A stretch of 64,000 bases of DNA from Candidatus Defluviibacterium haderslevense (GTDB lineage: Bacteria > Bacteroidota > Bacteroidia > Chitinophagales > Saprospiraceae), in contig JADJRL010000003.1 in assembly GCA_016712225.1 (NCBI GenBank), positions 1,075,001-1,139,000 of the forward strand. The letters run 5' to 3'. Positions 44,839 through 54,548 of this stretch are shown in pieces (the stretch's first letter is position 1; each line of letters starts with the position of its first letter). Both the position numbers and the translations under genes were made by a program. Below the pieces are notes generated by a model. It worked only from the letters and a program-made list of their open reading frames with translations. It ran no database searches and was not told the origin of the DNA.

Positions 44839-47703
44839 ATGCTAAGTATTAAGTTAATATATTTTAATCATAAAAATATATTAATATTTATATTGTTTAT
44901 CCAGTTTAATCTTATCAGTAAAATATGTGGTCAAGAAAATTTCAATATCAATTACGAAAACCCAGACTACTCTTTAAGTACAAAAGATGGATTGCTATCT
45001 AATAAAGTATATGGCGTAATACAAGATAAACTTGGATTTCTTTATTTTTTCACTGATAAAGGCATAAGTAAATATGATGGTCATAAATTCAGAAATTTTA
45101 CAGCAAAAGATGGACTTCCAAATCAAGATGTCTGGCTATTATCTTTAGATTCAGAAAATAGACTTTGGATTCATACACATGAGAATACGTTAACTTATTT
45201 GAAGGATGATCATGTTCATACAGTTAAAAAATTTGATCGAAACCTTAATATCAGGCATGTTGAGGAATGTGAAAATGGTGAATTAATATTTCATGGAGTT
45301 ATTTCAGATTTTAAATTAACACCAAATGGAAATAATTTCACATATGAAAAAATGTCTAAAAATACATCTGATTACCACATTGATCAAAAAACGAAAGTAT
45401 ATCTCTATCAATTTGATAAAGAAACAGTTTGTCTAACTGAATTTGCAGATTCATTGTATATTTTAGATTCAGATTCTCAAAGATTCAATCCATATATACT
45501 AAAGAATGATTCTAAATGGTATAGCCCTCAATGCATGGGTGACAAAATTTATTGCAGCTCTACCAAAGGTCTTTTAATTTTTGAAAAATCAAAATTAGTA
45601 TATAACTTTAATATAAATTCTAAAATTGATTTAAATAGAAGTTTGTTGGATAATTCAAATAACTATTGGACTTGCACTAAATCTAATGGAATTCAACAAT
45701 ATATTATAAAACTACCAGTTAAAAAAAGTATCAATTTAGAACCCGGAGAGAATATTATTTACTCATTTCAATTGAATAATGATATTTTGATACTCACCAA
45801 TACTGGGTACTTCCGAGTTTATTCAACCACAACAAAAAAAATAGAACAGAGCATTTATACTAAATCTGGAGTAAAAATATACTCCTGGTTTGATAATTAT
45901 TTGTGCATTCAATCAAATGTAAATAATAATTATATAGTATACAAGAATAATAATTATGTTCTAAATAAAAAATTTCACAATTTGGATGATTTTGATAAGG
46001 GGAACTTTACATATGCATTACCATTAGAAACAAATTTTTTAAATAAAGACAGTATAATTGGTATAACACATTTTAATTATGCGGCTATCTATTATACACA
46101 AAATTCTGAAGTAAAAGTTAACAAATTTCATATTGACTCTTTTAGACTCAAATTCATTACTATAGATTCCAATAATATTTATTTATTTACTAAAGAAACA
46201 CTTTACCATTTTAATAGGGAGTTTAAATTAATAAATACAATAAATTTAAAAATTAAAGACAAATTATTAACATCGAATGCTGCAATAATATATTCAAAGC
46301 CTAAGTCCCTAATAATAGCAACTGAAAGTTTCGGGTTATATATCATGAATCAAGATTCTCAATTTATAAAAATCAATGGTACTGAAAATCTTAAAGTTCG
46401 CTCACTATCTCCCTTTGGTGAAAAAATAATTGCTCACTCAAATAATGGTATTTATATAATTTCATATGATGGTAATGAATTCAATATAGAAAAGTCCATT
46501 ACTAATGAACAGGGCATTGTTCCAGAGTCTATTATAAATGTACATTCAAATGGAAGTGAACTTATCATTGTTACACAAGATGCGATCCATTACATAAACC
46601 CAGATAGCATACCCTTCAAGACCTATAATCTGAGGATTACTGAAATTTACCAAGGAAATAATATTAAATCCGAAGATTTCCTTAAATCACTTCCACATGA
46701 CTTCAAACCCATAAGCATTAGTCTATCTCTTTTGGACTTCCAAATCAGTAAAGATGTGGCCTATCAATATAATTTAAACGACAATGAATGGCAGACTCTG
46801 GCAGTTAATACTTTGGATTTATCCGATCTTGCGTCCGGTTCTTATAACTTAAATCTCCGTGCGATAAATAAATACAGCAATAAATTGTTAGATTCTAAAA
46901 TACTTAAATTAAATGTTCTTAGGCCTTGGTGGAAAACATGGCAATTTATTTTATTGATTAATGCATTTCTCATATCAAGTATTATTTGGGGTTATAGAAA
47001 ATGGTTAAATCGTAGGAATGAAATTAAAATCAATATTCGCAACCTTGAGATCGGATTAAGGGAATATAAAATGAAGGCCTTGGAATCTCAAATGAATCCA
47101 CATTTTGTTTATAATTCTTTAGCTTCCATTCAGTACTTTATCCAAGAAAATAAAAATGAGGAAGCTGAACATTTCTTAACAGAATTCGGGATTTTAATTA
47201 GATCATTTTTAACTGCATCCAGAAGTAGCCAGATCAATCTCAAAATAGAATTAGAATTACTACAGAAATTTATTAACTTGGAACAGATTAGATTTAGCAA
47301 GCGTTTTACTTCTGAAATAATAATTGATCCAAAACTCAATCTTACAAAAATTTTTATTCCACCTCTTTTATTGCAACCATTTGTTGAGAATGCTATCCAA
47401 CACGGATTGTTTCATCGACTAGAAGGTGGACAATTGAAATTAAATTTCGAGGCTTCAAATCGTGATTTAATAGTAACCATTTCAGACAATGGAATCGGAA
47501 CTGAAAAAAGTAAATCACTGAAAAAATTTAGCTTGAGTAATACAACCTCAGATGCCATGGAAATATTTTTAGAGAAATTGGAAATAATGAACAAACTAAA
47601 ACCAAATAGTTTAGAATATTCTATTTCAAATTTAGATGACACGGAGCCTTATTATGTTGGAACTAAAATTGTAATTATTTTCAAAAATATTATTGTGTCA
47701 TGA
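44839..47703 (+). CDS. Propeller-sensor histidine kinase, LytS/YehU type
   Basis: A 954-residue membrane sensor. After a signal peptide, a periplasmic beta-propeller occupies about 30-600, with two-component-propeller repeats (LSTKDGLLSNKVYGVIQDKLGFLYF; AKDGLPNQDVWLLSLDSENRLWI), then a Y_Y_Y-like domain near 600-690. A single transmembrane helix (about 700-718) leads to the LytS-type kinase core: phospho-acceptor His755 in SQMNPHFVYNSL, N-box FVENAIQHG (about 847) and SDNGIG (about 882). It should phosphorylate the LytTR regulator encoded next, whose start overlaps its stop by 4 bases. Its position right after the giant cargo gene suggests it senses surface or glycan signals, which is inference. 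Confidence 0.92.
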   Translation: MLSIKLIYFNHKNILIFILFIQFNLISKICGQENFNINYENPDYSLSTKDGLLSNKVYGVIQDKLGFLYFFTDKGISKYDGHKFRNFTAKDGLPNQDVWLLSLDSENRLWIHTHENTLTYLKDDHVHTVKKFDRNLNIRHVEECENGELIFHGVISDFKLTPNGNNFTYEKMSKNTSDYHIDQKTKVYLYQFDKETVCLTEFADSLYILDSDSQRFNPYILKNDSKWYSPQCMGDKIYCSSTKGLLIFEKSKLVYNFNINSKIDLNRSLLDNSNNYWTCTKSNGIQQYIIKLPVKKSINLEPGENIIYSFQLNNDILILTNTGYFRVYSTTTKKIEQSIYTKSGVKIYSWFDNYLCIQSNVNNNYIVYKNNNYVLNKKFHNLDDFDKGNFTYALPLETNFLNKDSIIGITHFNYAAIYYTQNSEVKVNKFHIDSFRLKFITIDSNNIYLFTKETLYHFNREFKLINTINLKIKDKLLTSNAAIIYSKPKSLIIATESFGLYIMNQDSQFIKINGTENLKVRSLSPFGEKIIAHSNNGIYIISYDGNEFNIEKSITNEQGIVPESIINVHSNGSELIIVTQDAIHYINPDSIPFKTYNLRITEIYQGNNIKSEDFLKSLPHDFKPISISLSLLDFQISKDVAYQYNLNDNEWQTLAVNTLDLSDLASGSYNLNLRAINKYSNKLLDSKILKLNVLRPWWKTWQFILLINAFLISSIIWGYRKWLNRRNEIKINIRNLEIGLREYKMKALESQMNPHFVYNSLASIQYFIQENKNEEAEHFLTEFGILIRSFLTASRSSQINLKIELELLQKFINLEQIRFSKRFTSEIIIDPKLNLTKIFIPPLLLQPFVENAIQHGLFHRLEGGQLKLNFEASNRDLIVTISDNGIGTEKSKSLKKFSLSNTTSDAMEIFLEKLEIMNKLKPNSLEYSISNLDDTEPYYVGTKIVIIFKNIIVS

Positions 47704-48455
47704 AGAAATTAAGATGCTATTTAGTAGATGATGAAGAAATGGTGTTAAAAGCATTAAAAAATATTATCAATCGTCAATTTGAATCATTAGAAATCGTTGG
47801 AATGGCAACATCTGTTGCGGAAGCAGAGAAAGGCATTAGATTAACAAACCCAGATGTCGTATTTCTGGATATTGTTATGCCTGTTGAATCAGGATTTGAA
47901 CTGATCAAAAGGTTTGAGGTTATAAATTTTGAAATTGTATTTATCACAAGTCATGCTGAATATGCAATACAGGCATTTCAGAATTTAGCATTAGCTTATC
48001 TTCTTAAACCTGTAAGTATTTCAGAATTTAAAAAAATGCTTATCACCTTACATGAACGAATTGAATTAAAAGAAAAGAGTCGACTATATGAGGCTCTTAT
48101 AGATAATATAAATTCAAAAAATGAAATAGATCAAAAAATTGCAGTTTTTGTAAATAACCAATTTTTGTTCATTCGTATTGGTGATATCATTCGAATTGAA
48201 GGATGGAATAGATATTCCAAAATTATAGTCAATAACAATAAATCTTATTTGAGTTCTTATAATATTGGAAAATATTCTAAATTATTATTGAAGCATCAAT
48301 TTTTTTTAAGTCACCGATCACATTTAATAAATTTAAATTATGTAGAGTCCTTAAAATCTGAATTTGAAATTATCATGACCGACAAATCTATAGCATTACT
48401 TTCAACCAGGAGAAAGCCTGAATTTTTAGATTTTTTAAAAGTAAATAATATTTAA
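47700..48455 (+). CDS. LytTR-family response regulator
   Basis: A 251-residue regulator: receiver domain at 1-120 with the phospho-acceptor Asp57 (VVFLDIVMP), the acidic pair DDEE at 10-13, and Lys in LLKPVS; then a LytTR DNA-binding domain at about 145-250 (FVNNQFLFIRIGDIIRIEG; FFLSHRSHLINLNYVESL). LytTR proteins bind paired direct repeats upstream of target genes. Its ATG overlaps the kinase stop codon (ATGA), showing translational coupling. Target promoters are not obvious; the shared region at 32399-32596 and the upstream region of the giant cargo gene are reasonable places to look. Confidence 0.95.
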   Translation: MKKLRCYLVDDEEMVLKALKNIINRQFESLEIVGMATSVAEAEKGIRLTNPDVVFLDIVMPVESGFELIKRFEVINFEIVFITSHAEYAIQAFQNLALAYLLKPVSISEFKKMLITLHERIELKEKSRLYEALIDNINSKNEIDQKIAVFVNNQFLFIRIGDIIRIEGWNRYSKIIVNNNKSYLSSYNIGKYSKLLLKHQFFLSHRSHLINLNYVESLKSEFEIIMTDKSIALLSTRRKPEFLDFLKVNNI

Positions 48456-48851
48456 AAGATTGATTTTATATTTCAATAAATATTATTTTTATATCTAATT
48501 TTCACAGCTAATGGATTTTCAAGTCTTAATTAATCACTTCAAAAAATGATTGGCAAAAAACAAAAACCTAAGGAATTTCAACAAAAATACTAGAGTTTGC
48601 AATATTGTCTTCTTGTTTGATATAAAACTTGATATATAACTTTTAAACTATGATAATAAAAAAGAGAATCCATATGAGATAATGGATAATCATAATTTTG
48701 ATCAAAAATTGCTTTTTTAGCAAATTATTTTATACTTTTGTTATTGTGCTGTATAATCTGTTTTATTCAAATACATTGTTTTGAATAGCAATTTTTTCAA
48801 AATACTTTACACCACATTTTTTTATAGAGTAAACAACCTAATTAAATTAAT
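48456..48851. other. 396-base intergenic region
   Basis: AT-rich sequence with no ORF and no clear terminator after the LytTR gene. It contains a good -7 box (TACTTTTG, 48733-48740) for the FISUMP lipoprotein gene, with ATTG at 48708-48711 and a 21-bp spacer as possible -33. Confidence 0.45.
48708..48740 (+). promoter_or_regulatory. Candidate promoter of the FISUMP lipoprotein gene
   Basis: ATTG (48708-48711), a 21-bp spacer and TACTTTTG (48733-48740), close to the TTTG/TAnnTTTG pattern. The predicted leader is about 105 bases. Confidence 0.4.
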
Positions 48852-49541
48852 ATGAAAATTTCAATTTTAAGAATCACTTACCTCATTTCTTGTTTTGCCT
48901 TATTTATTTCTTGCCATGAAGAAAATACAGTAGAAACCACTCTTACGGATAACTCAGGAAATAAATATGATCTGATAAAAATAGGTAATCAAACATGGAT
49001 AGCTAGTGATTTTATTGGTACTAAATATAGTAATGGAGATCCCATCCCCAATTTAAAAGATTGTTCAAGTTGGACCAATACGGTTAATGGGGCATATTGC
49101 TATTATAATAATGATTCCATTAATACACATACTTATGGCTTAAATTATAATTATTACACAGTAACTGATCCTAGAGGTTTAGCGCCAGCAGGTTTTCATG
49201 TGGCTACACTTGAAGACTGGCAAGAATTGATTGATTTTCTCGGAGGTCTCTCTATGGCCGGCGGAAAAATGAAAGATGTAAATAATACCTCTTGGAATCA
49301 ACCCAATGTAGGAGCAACAAATGAAGCAAAATTTAATATAAAAGGAGGAGGATATAGAGATAGAAATTGTGTATTCGGTGTATTAAAATTAGAAGTTGGG
49401 TACTGGGCTGATACTCGAAATAGCATCGTGAACCCAGCTTATGTTCATTTATATGCCAACAGCGAAAAACTTACAATAGATATTACCAATCCCGGTCAAC
49501 AGGGAAGTGGGGAGCATATTCGGTTGATTAAAAATAAATAA
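48852..49541 (+). CDS. FISUMP-domain lipoprotein
   Basis: A 229-residue exported lipoprotein with a lipobox at LFISC (Cys21). The mature part is a single FISUMP domain: DNSGNKYDLIKIGNQTWIASD, YGLNYNYYTV, APAGFHVATLEDWQEL, NQPNVGATNEAKF, a GGGYRD turn, and YWADTR near the end. FISUMP domains are abundant in Bacteroidota and Fibrobacter surface proteins; their molecular role is not established. It is a monocistronic gene facing the tolC group, and the stop codons are only 16 bases apart. Confidence 0.88.
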   Translation: MKISILRITYLISCFALFISCHEENTVETTLTDNSGNKYDLIKIGNQTWIASDFIGTKYSNGDPIPNLKDCSSWTNTVNGAYCYYNNDSINTHTYGLNYNYYTVTDPRGLAPAGFHVATLEDWQELIDFLGGLSMAGGKMKDVNNTSWNQPNVGATNEAKFNIKGGGYRDRNCVFGVLKLEVGYWADTRNSIVNPAYVHLYANSEKLTIDITNPGQQGSGEHIRLIKNK

Positions 49542-49557
49542 CTGGTTACAACAATAC

Positions 49558-50982
49558 CTACAATTTCAACTCCTTTCCAGCATAGAAGTCCAACACCTTG
49601 CGTTTAAATAATAAATCGTACTTAGCAATAATCAAATTTAATGAGGCACTTTGAAGTGCATTCTGCGCCAGATTGAGCTCGAGTGTACTTGAAGATCCTA
49701 TTTCGAATTTACGCTGGGTATTGTTTCTGGATAAAGTTGCGAATTCCACTGTCCTGCCTGCAGCCTCATATTCCTTTACCGCAGCTTTAACATTTGCTAA
49801 CGATTGCGCAATTTGTTGACTTAAGTTCTCTTTTTGAACCTGATAAAAGATATCTGATTGTTCGGTTTGAATTTTACTTCTCTGAACCGCTGCATTTACT
49901 TTAAAGTTGTTGTAGATTGGAATCTGAATTGAAAGTCCTATGCCGTATCCAAGAAATTGATCGAACTGTTTTCCAAATGGAATGACTTCGGTCCCACTCA
50001 CTTCTGGATATAATTGTTCAAAAACTACCGATTTACCATCGATTTTTGTACCAGGATATACCTGATTCGTTAATGTATAACCCGTAATTTGTTTTGCGGC
50101 ATCGGAATAACGCGAGCCTAAATATCCATTGGCTAAAATACTTGGCTTATATTGTCCTTTTGCTATCTTTTCATTAAATTTTGCTGCTTCCCATTTAAGA
50201 TATGCCGCTTTAATTCCATGTTGCTCTTTCTCAGCATGGCTGAATAAATGTTCAAAGGTGTACGATTCCTGTTCAATATCTCTCAATTGATCATCCGTCA
50301 ATTTTTCAAGCACTAAATTATATGAAGGATCTAACCGAAGTGTTTGCTTTAATTGCAACCAAGACAAATCTAATCCATTTTCAGCTCCCACTACAGTTTG
50401 TTCAGCTTTTGCTAATTGGGATTTTAAATCCAATAAATCACCTTCTGGCTTAGATCCGGCTTTAATTAATTTTGTTGTTTGATCCAATTGTTGTTTCACC
50501 GATTCAAAATTTTGTTTGGAAATTTCCAATCGCTCTTGTGACAGAAGCACTGTCAAAAAATCATTTGCTACTTTAAGTGATATATCATTCACACTTTGTT
50601 GATAATCCTCTTTACTGGCTTCAACTTGCTTGCTATTAAATTTTATAGTATTATTGATTAATCCACCTTGATAAATAGGAACATTAGTTGATAAACTATA
50701 ATTACCTGAAAAAATATTCTCAGTTATAAATGAATTAGTTGTCGGATCAATATTTCTTCCAAAACTAACACCCGGATTTATTCCAGCATTTAAATTAGGT
50801 AATCTGCCGAACTTGCTTTCTTTTAAATTGATGGCAGCACTTTTCACCGATAATTCACTTTGCTTCAAACTCAGGTTATGTTCTACTGCATGCTGTATAC
50901 ATTTTTTTAGTGACCAGGTTTCTTGGCCACAAAGAGAATGACCTATAATCCATAAAACACAAAAAGTAATTTTTATCTTCAT
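49558..50982 (-). CDS. TolC-family outer-membrane efflux channel
   Basis: A 474-residue protein with a signal peptide (ITFCVLWIIGHSLCG) and the duplicated coiled-coil/barrel plan of TolC. The first repeat starts WSLKKCIQHAVEHNLSL, the second contains YGIGLSIQIPIYNNFKVNAAVQRSKIQTEQ, and the end reads STLELNLAQNALQSASLNLIIAKYDLLFKRKVLDFYAG. The trimer forms an outer-membrane exit duct for ABC- or RND-type exporters; no inner-membrane pump or adaptor gene is next to it. It is 24 bases downstream of the T9SS plug gene on the same strand. Confidence 0.92.
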   Translation of the reverse strand: MKIKITFCVLWIIGHSLCGQETWSLKKCIQHAVEHNLSLKQSELSVKSAAINLKESKFGRLPNLNAGINPGVSFGRNIDPTTNSFITENIFSGNYSLSTNVPIYQGGLINNTIKFNSKQVEASKEDYQQSVNDISLKVANDFLTVLLSQERLEISKQNFESVKQQLDQTTKLIKAGSKPEGDLLDLKSQLAKAEQTVVGAENGLDLSWLQLKQTLRLDPSYNLVLEKLTDDQLRDIEQESYTFEHLFSHAEKEQHGIKAAYLKWEAAKFNEKIAKGQYKPSILANGYLGSRYSDAAKQITGYTLTNQVYPGTKIDGKSVVFEQLYPEVSGTEVIPFGKQFDQFLGYGIGLSIQIPIYNNFKVNAAVQRSKIQTEQSDIFYQVQKENLSQQIAQSLANVKAAVKEYEAAGRTVEFATLSRNNTQRKFEIGSSSTLELNLAQNALQSASLNLIIAKYDLLFKRKVLDFYAGKELKL

Positions 50983-51006
50983 CGCTCCAACTTTATATCA
51001 ACCATT

Positions 51007-52281
51007 TTAATTTGAAGTAAACCTACCTGCAAAAACAATTCTATCATTTCGATCTCCAAATCCTTTATAATAAACAAGTACAAAATAATCATTTTCTGTC
51101 TCATACCAGTCACCTTCAAATTCAGAAGTACTGATATTACCTTGATCATCTAATGTAGCATACATGTAATTAAAATATGAATTTTTAAACAAAAACGAAC
51201 CTAAATAGGCTCTTTTTGATTCATCATAGGTCATTTTAAATTCATCCTTTAATTTCCAATCAGAAAGAGCTCCATATATGTATACCTCTCGTTCGTCATG
51301 CCGACTTGTCTTTATACTTGGATAACACCAAACATATTCTTTTATATAATTATCTCTGGCATATTCAACATCATTTTTTGAAATATAAAATCTTCCATTG
51401 ATATCTATATCAGAAAAATAATTTCTGTCTGCGCGAATTTCATCAGGAACAAAATAACAATTATACTTACCGTCCCTTTCATCCCAATAAGATATTCCAA
51501 AAGTCTTTTGTTGTACTGACCTAATATCCTTGTATCTATATTCCTTCATTGCAGGAAATATTATTTCGTCTTTTCTGACATAATTAAATTTATCACTGGA
51601 ATAATTAAAAGGTTCTTTTAGGATAATTCTGGTATTCGGATTTCCATTTTGAAAAATTTCAACTTGTAGTTCCTGTAATGGATTCAAAACTTTATAAGGA
51701 TACGGAGCTGTAATATTCATTTCTATGGCCTGATGGGAATAATATTTGGCTATATCCGCAGCTGATACAAATTTAACATCCACTCTGAATCTATTTTGAG
51801 CAACATAAATCTTCCTGGTAAAAAGCACATTCTCATCTTCATCATATACTATGAGCAAATAATTTCCAGTTGACTTAAGGTTCAATTCAGTACTCGGAAA
51901 ATTAATCGTGTAGTGGATATAAGGTACAAGCGTTAATTGTGATGATTTGTAATTTGTAATGAGTTGCTCATTAATACCCTCCAAATATTCCAAAGGATCC
52001 AAGTCTACAGGATTCCAATTTCGATCATACAATAATAAACTATATGAAATTCTTCGAGGCTTGTTTTCCAATAAATCAAAATGAATATTAAATTGATATA
52101 CGGAGTCTAAATAAAATATGGGTAGCGATAAAGTGGAATTCACATCTTGAAAATAAATCGATCGCACTGTTGGTATATAATTGGAGTCACTTGCAATGAT
52201 TTGACCATTGCTATTTTGTCCTTTCAGCATATGAAATGAACCCATCATTAAAACAAAAAAAATAGAAGTAAATCTTAACAT
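51007..52281 (-). CDS. T9SS plug protein (DUF5103 family)
   Basis: A 424-residue secreted or periplasmic protein of the DUF5103 family, now known in Flavobacterium as the plug that closes the SprA translocon of the type IX system. Matching features are SIYFQDVNSTLSLPIFYLDS at the start of the mature protein, a YSLLLYDRNWNPVDLDPLEYLEG segment and a C-terminal ADRNYFSDIDINGRFYIS ... YYKGFGDRNDRIVFAG region. The frame opens at 52380, inside rlmN, but the ATG at 52281 begins a clean signal peptide (LRFTSIFFVLMMGSFHMLKG) and is preferred. It lies between rlmN and tolC, all on the minus strand. Confidence 0.85.
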   Translation of the reverse strand: MLRFTSIFFVLMMGSFHMLKGQNSNGQIIASDSNYIPTVRSIYFQDVNSTLSLPIFYLDSVYQFNIHFDLLENKPRRISYSLLLYDRNWNPVDLDPLEYLEGINEQLITNYKSSQLTLVPYIHYTINFPSTELNLKSTGNYLLIVYDEDENVLFTRKIYVAQNRFRVDVKFVSAADIAKYYSHQAIEMNITAPYPYKVLNPLQELQVEIFQNGNPNTRIILKEPFNYSSDKFNYVRKDEIIFPAMKEYRYKDIRSVQQKTFGISYWDERDGKYNCYFVPDEIRADRNYFSDIDINGRFYISKNDVEYARDNYIKEYVWCYPSIKTSRHDEREVYIYGALSDWKLKDEFKMTYDESKRAYLGSFLFKNSYFNYMYATLDDQGNISTSEFEGDWYETENDYFVLVYYKGFGDRNDRIVFAGRFTSN

Positions 52282-52342
52282 GTATCCCCTTATGTTTGAT
52301 GAAATGGCAACGAAAAAATGAATAATAAATTGCATGCGAATA

Positions 52343-53392
52343 CTAATTTTGATTGGCCAATTGTCCACATGCGGCATCAATATCTTTTCCTCGGCTTTTT
52401 CGAACTGTAATCATTATTCCTCTGGCACTTACCCATTTTGCAAATTCATCGATTCGGTCTGATGTTGATTTAATATAATCTATTCCCTTAACTGAATTAT
52501 ATTCAATAATATTAACCATTACCGGGAACTGACTGCAGAGTTTTACCAAATTTTTTGCATCCTCAATATAATCATTGTAATGTTCAAATGCAATGTATTC
52601 ATAACTTATACGATTTCCTGTCTTTTGGTGAAAATATTTCAAAGCACCCATAAGTGAATACAAATTATTACTATCGTTTATGGGCATCATTTCACTCCTC
52701 TTTTCATCATTAGAGGCATGTAAGGACAATGCTAAATTCAACTTGATATTCTCATCTGCTAATTTATAAATCATTTTTGCAATTCCTGCTGTAGAAATCG
52801 TAATTCTGCGAAATGACAAATTGGGACCAGAAGAAGAAATCAATCTACGTACACTTTGCACTACGTTTTTATAATTGAGCAATGGTTCACCCATGCCCAT
52901 ATAAACTACATTGGTTAAAGCTTGGCCATAGGTCTCTAAGGCAATTTTATTGACTTCAATATATTGATCAAATATTTCTGCAGTTGTAAGTTGACGAATC
53001 AGTCCCATTCTACCCGTCGCACAAAAGGTACAGGTCAGACTACATCCCGCTTGTGAAGATACACAAACGGTAAACCTATTTTTATCATCTACCGGAATTA
53101 AAACAGATTCAATTTTTTGACCATCATGCAATAAAAATCTGAATTTAATAGTACCGTCTGAACTGCGTTGTATTTTGTCAGTAATTAACTTATGGATAGT
53201 AAAATGCTCTTCCAGTAATTGTCTTCTTTCCAAACTAAGATTGGTCATTTCTTCAAAAGATCGAACTGCATGTTTCCAAAGCCAATCTTCGATTTGTTTA
53301 AAGCGATATTTTTCAAAACCTAATTCGGACAACCGCAGTTTAAGTTCGTCAGAACTTAAAGTCAAAATATCTTTTTTTTGTATAGTTTTCAC
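52343..53392 (-). CDS. rlmN: 23S rRNA (adenine-2503-C2)-methyltransferase RlmN
   Basis: A 349-residue radical SAM methyltransferase that makes m2A2503 in 23S rRNA and, in some species, m2A37 in tRNA. The iron-sulfur motif CSLTCTFC is at residues 117-124, preceded by CVSSQAG; the conserved GMGEPLLNY follows, and the C-terminal methyl-accepting Cys is in IDAACGQL at about 343. The N-terminal helical region (FRFKQIEDWLWKHAV) binds RNA. Length and motif order match the family. It is the first gene of the rlmN-plug-tolC group; the ATG at 53392 fits. Confidence 0.96.
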   Translation of the reverse strand: MKTIQKKDILTLSSDELKLRLSELGFEKYRFKQIEDWLWKHAVRSFEEMTNLSLERRQLLEEHFTIHKLITDKIQRSSDGTIKFRFLLHDGQKIESVLIPVDDKNRFTVCVSSQAGCSLTCTFCATGRMGLIRQLTTAEIFDQYIEVNKIALETYGQALTNVVYMGMGEPLLNYKNVVQSVRRLISSSGPNLSFRRITISTAGIAKMIYKLADENIKLNLALSLHASNDEKRSEMMPINDSNNLYSLMGALKYFHQKTGNRISYEYIAFEHYNDYIEDAKNLVKLCSQFPVMVNIIEYNSVKGIDYIKSTSDRIDEFAKWVSARGIMITVRKSRGKDIDAACGQLANQN

Positions 53393-53426
53393 GAAAATGG
53401 ATTATTGAGTATAGTGTAGTTTGCTT

Positions 53427-53434
53427 AGATTTGC
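53427..53434 (+). promoter_or_regulatory. -7 element for the DUF3089 lipoprotein gene
   Basis: TAGATTTG matches TAnnTTTG. ATTG at 53405-53408 with an 18-bp spacer is a weak -33. The leader would be about 60 bases. Confidence 0.4.
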
Positions 53435-53501
53435 CAAATTATGGTCAAAACTAGGGATAAATCCGCGGATTCAATAGGTTAATGGCTAATTACTTTGATT
53501 T

Positions 53502-54506
53502 ATGAAAAAAGGACTGTTTATACTGTTTATAGTTGCATTATGGTCATGTAGTACAACAAAACCATCCGAGGTATTTAATTCTGCTCATTTAGGACCTAAT
53601 CCAGATTATTCTTTAGCACAAAATTGGGCTGCATTACCAGACCGATTGGATTTTGCGGACCGGACTCCCAAGGGATTTATAGACAAGCAAAATCAAGCAG
53701 ATGTAGATGTTTTTTTCTTATATCCAACCACTTATGTTGGCAAAAAACATCAAAATAAATGGAATGCCTCTGTGGATGATCTTAAACTTAATAAAACTAC
53801 TGATGAAAGTTCCATCCTATTTCAAGCCAGCATTTTTAATGCTTCAGGAAAAATATACGCTCCAAGATACCGTCAAGCTCATTATCAGGCCTTCATATCT
53901 GAAGATAAAAATTCAGCTTCTCAAGCTTTGGATGTAGCATACCAAGACGTTAAAAACGCTTTCCAATATTATTTGGAACATTATAATCATAACAGACCAA
54001 TAGTTTTAGCGGGTCATAGCCAGGGTGCATTGCATTTAATCCGACTATTGAAAGAATTTTTTGATGATGGATTGTTAAAAAATAAATTAGTGGTGGCCTA
54101 TGTGGTTGGCTATCCAGTTCCAAAAGATGCATTTAAACATTTACAAGTATGTCAGGACGAACATCAAACCTCTTGTATATGCAGTTGGCGAAGTTATAAA
54201 AGAGGGTATGAACCTAAATGGCTTGGCCTGGAAAAACCAATGATGATTACAAATCCATTGAATTGGAAAACCTCAGAAGACTTGGTACCTAAAGATAAAA
54301 ATCTAGGTTTGGTGGTAGATATGAAAAAGACTGCCATTCCTTCTGTAAGTGCCCAAATCTACAAAAACATACTATGGACCAGCAAACCAAAATTCAAAGG
54401 CAGTTTTCTCTATCGAACCTCGAATTTTCATCGGGGAGATTTTAATTTATTTTATGTTAATGTTAGAAATAATTTAGATACCAGGGTTTCAAGTTTTTGG
54501 AAATAA
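53502..54506 (+). CDS. DUF3089 lipoprotein (alpha/beta-hydrolase-like)
   Basis: A 334-residue lipoprotein (lipobox LWSC, Cys16) of the DUF3089 family. The fold looks like an alpha/beta hydrolase: DVFFLYPTTYVG near the start of the domain and the nucleophile elbow GHSQG at about residue 170, followed by VAYVVGYPVP. CQDEHQTSCICSW carries three cysteines that may form disulfides. The enzymatic activity of the family is, to my knowledge, not established. It is monocistronic and divergent from rlmN. Confidence 0.82.
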   Translation: MKKGLFILFIVALWSCSTTKPSEVFNSAHLGPNPDYSLAQNWAALPDRLDFADRTPKGFIDKQNQADVDVFFLYPTTYVGKKHQNKWNASVDDLKLNKTTDESSILFQASIFNASGKIYAPRYRQAHYQAFISEDKNSASQALDVAYQDVKNAFQYYLEHYNHNRPIVLAGHSQGALHLIRLLKEFFDDGLLKNKLVVAYVVGYPVPKDAFKHLQVCQDEHQTSCICSWRSYKRGYEPKWLGLEKPMMITNPLNWKTSEDLVPKDKNLGLVVDMKKTAIPSVSAQIYKNILWTSKPKFKGSFLYRTSNFHRGDFNLFYVNVRNNLDTRVSSFWK

Positions 54507-54548
54507 AAAATGCCAGCCCGAACCTGAATATTATAAAGATTTATTCGA

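Noticed and set aside
52282..52380. N-terminal extension of the T9SS plug protein into rlmN
   Set aside because: The extension overlaps rlmN and would bury the signal peptide that starts at the ATG at 52281.
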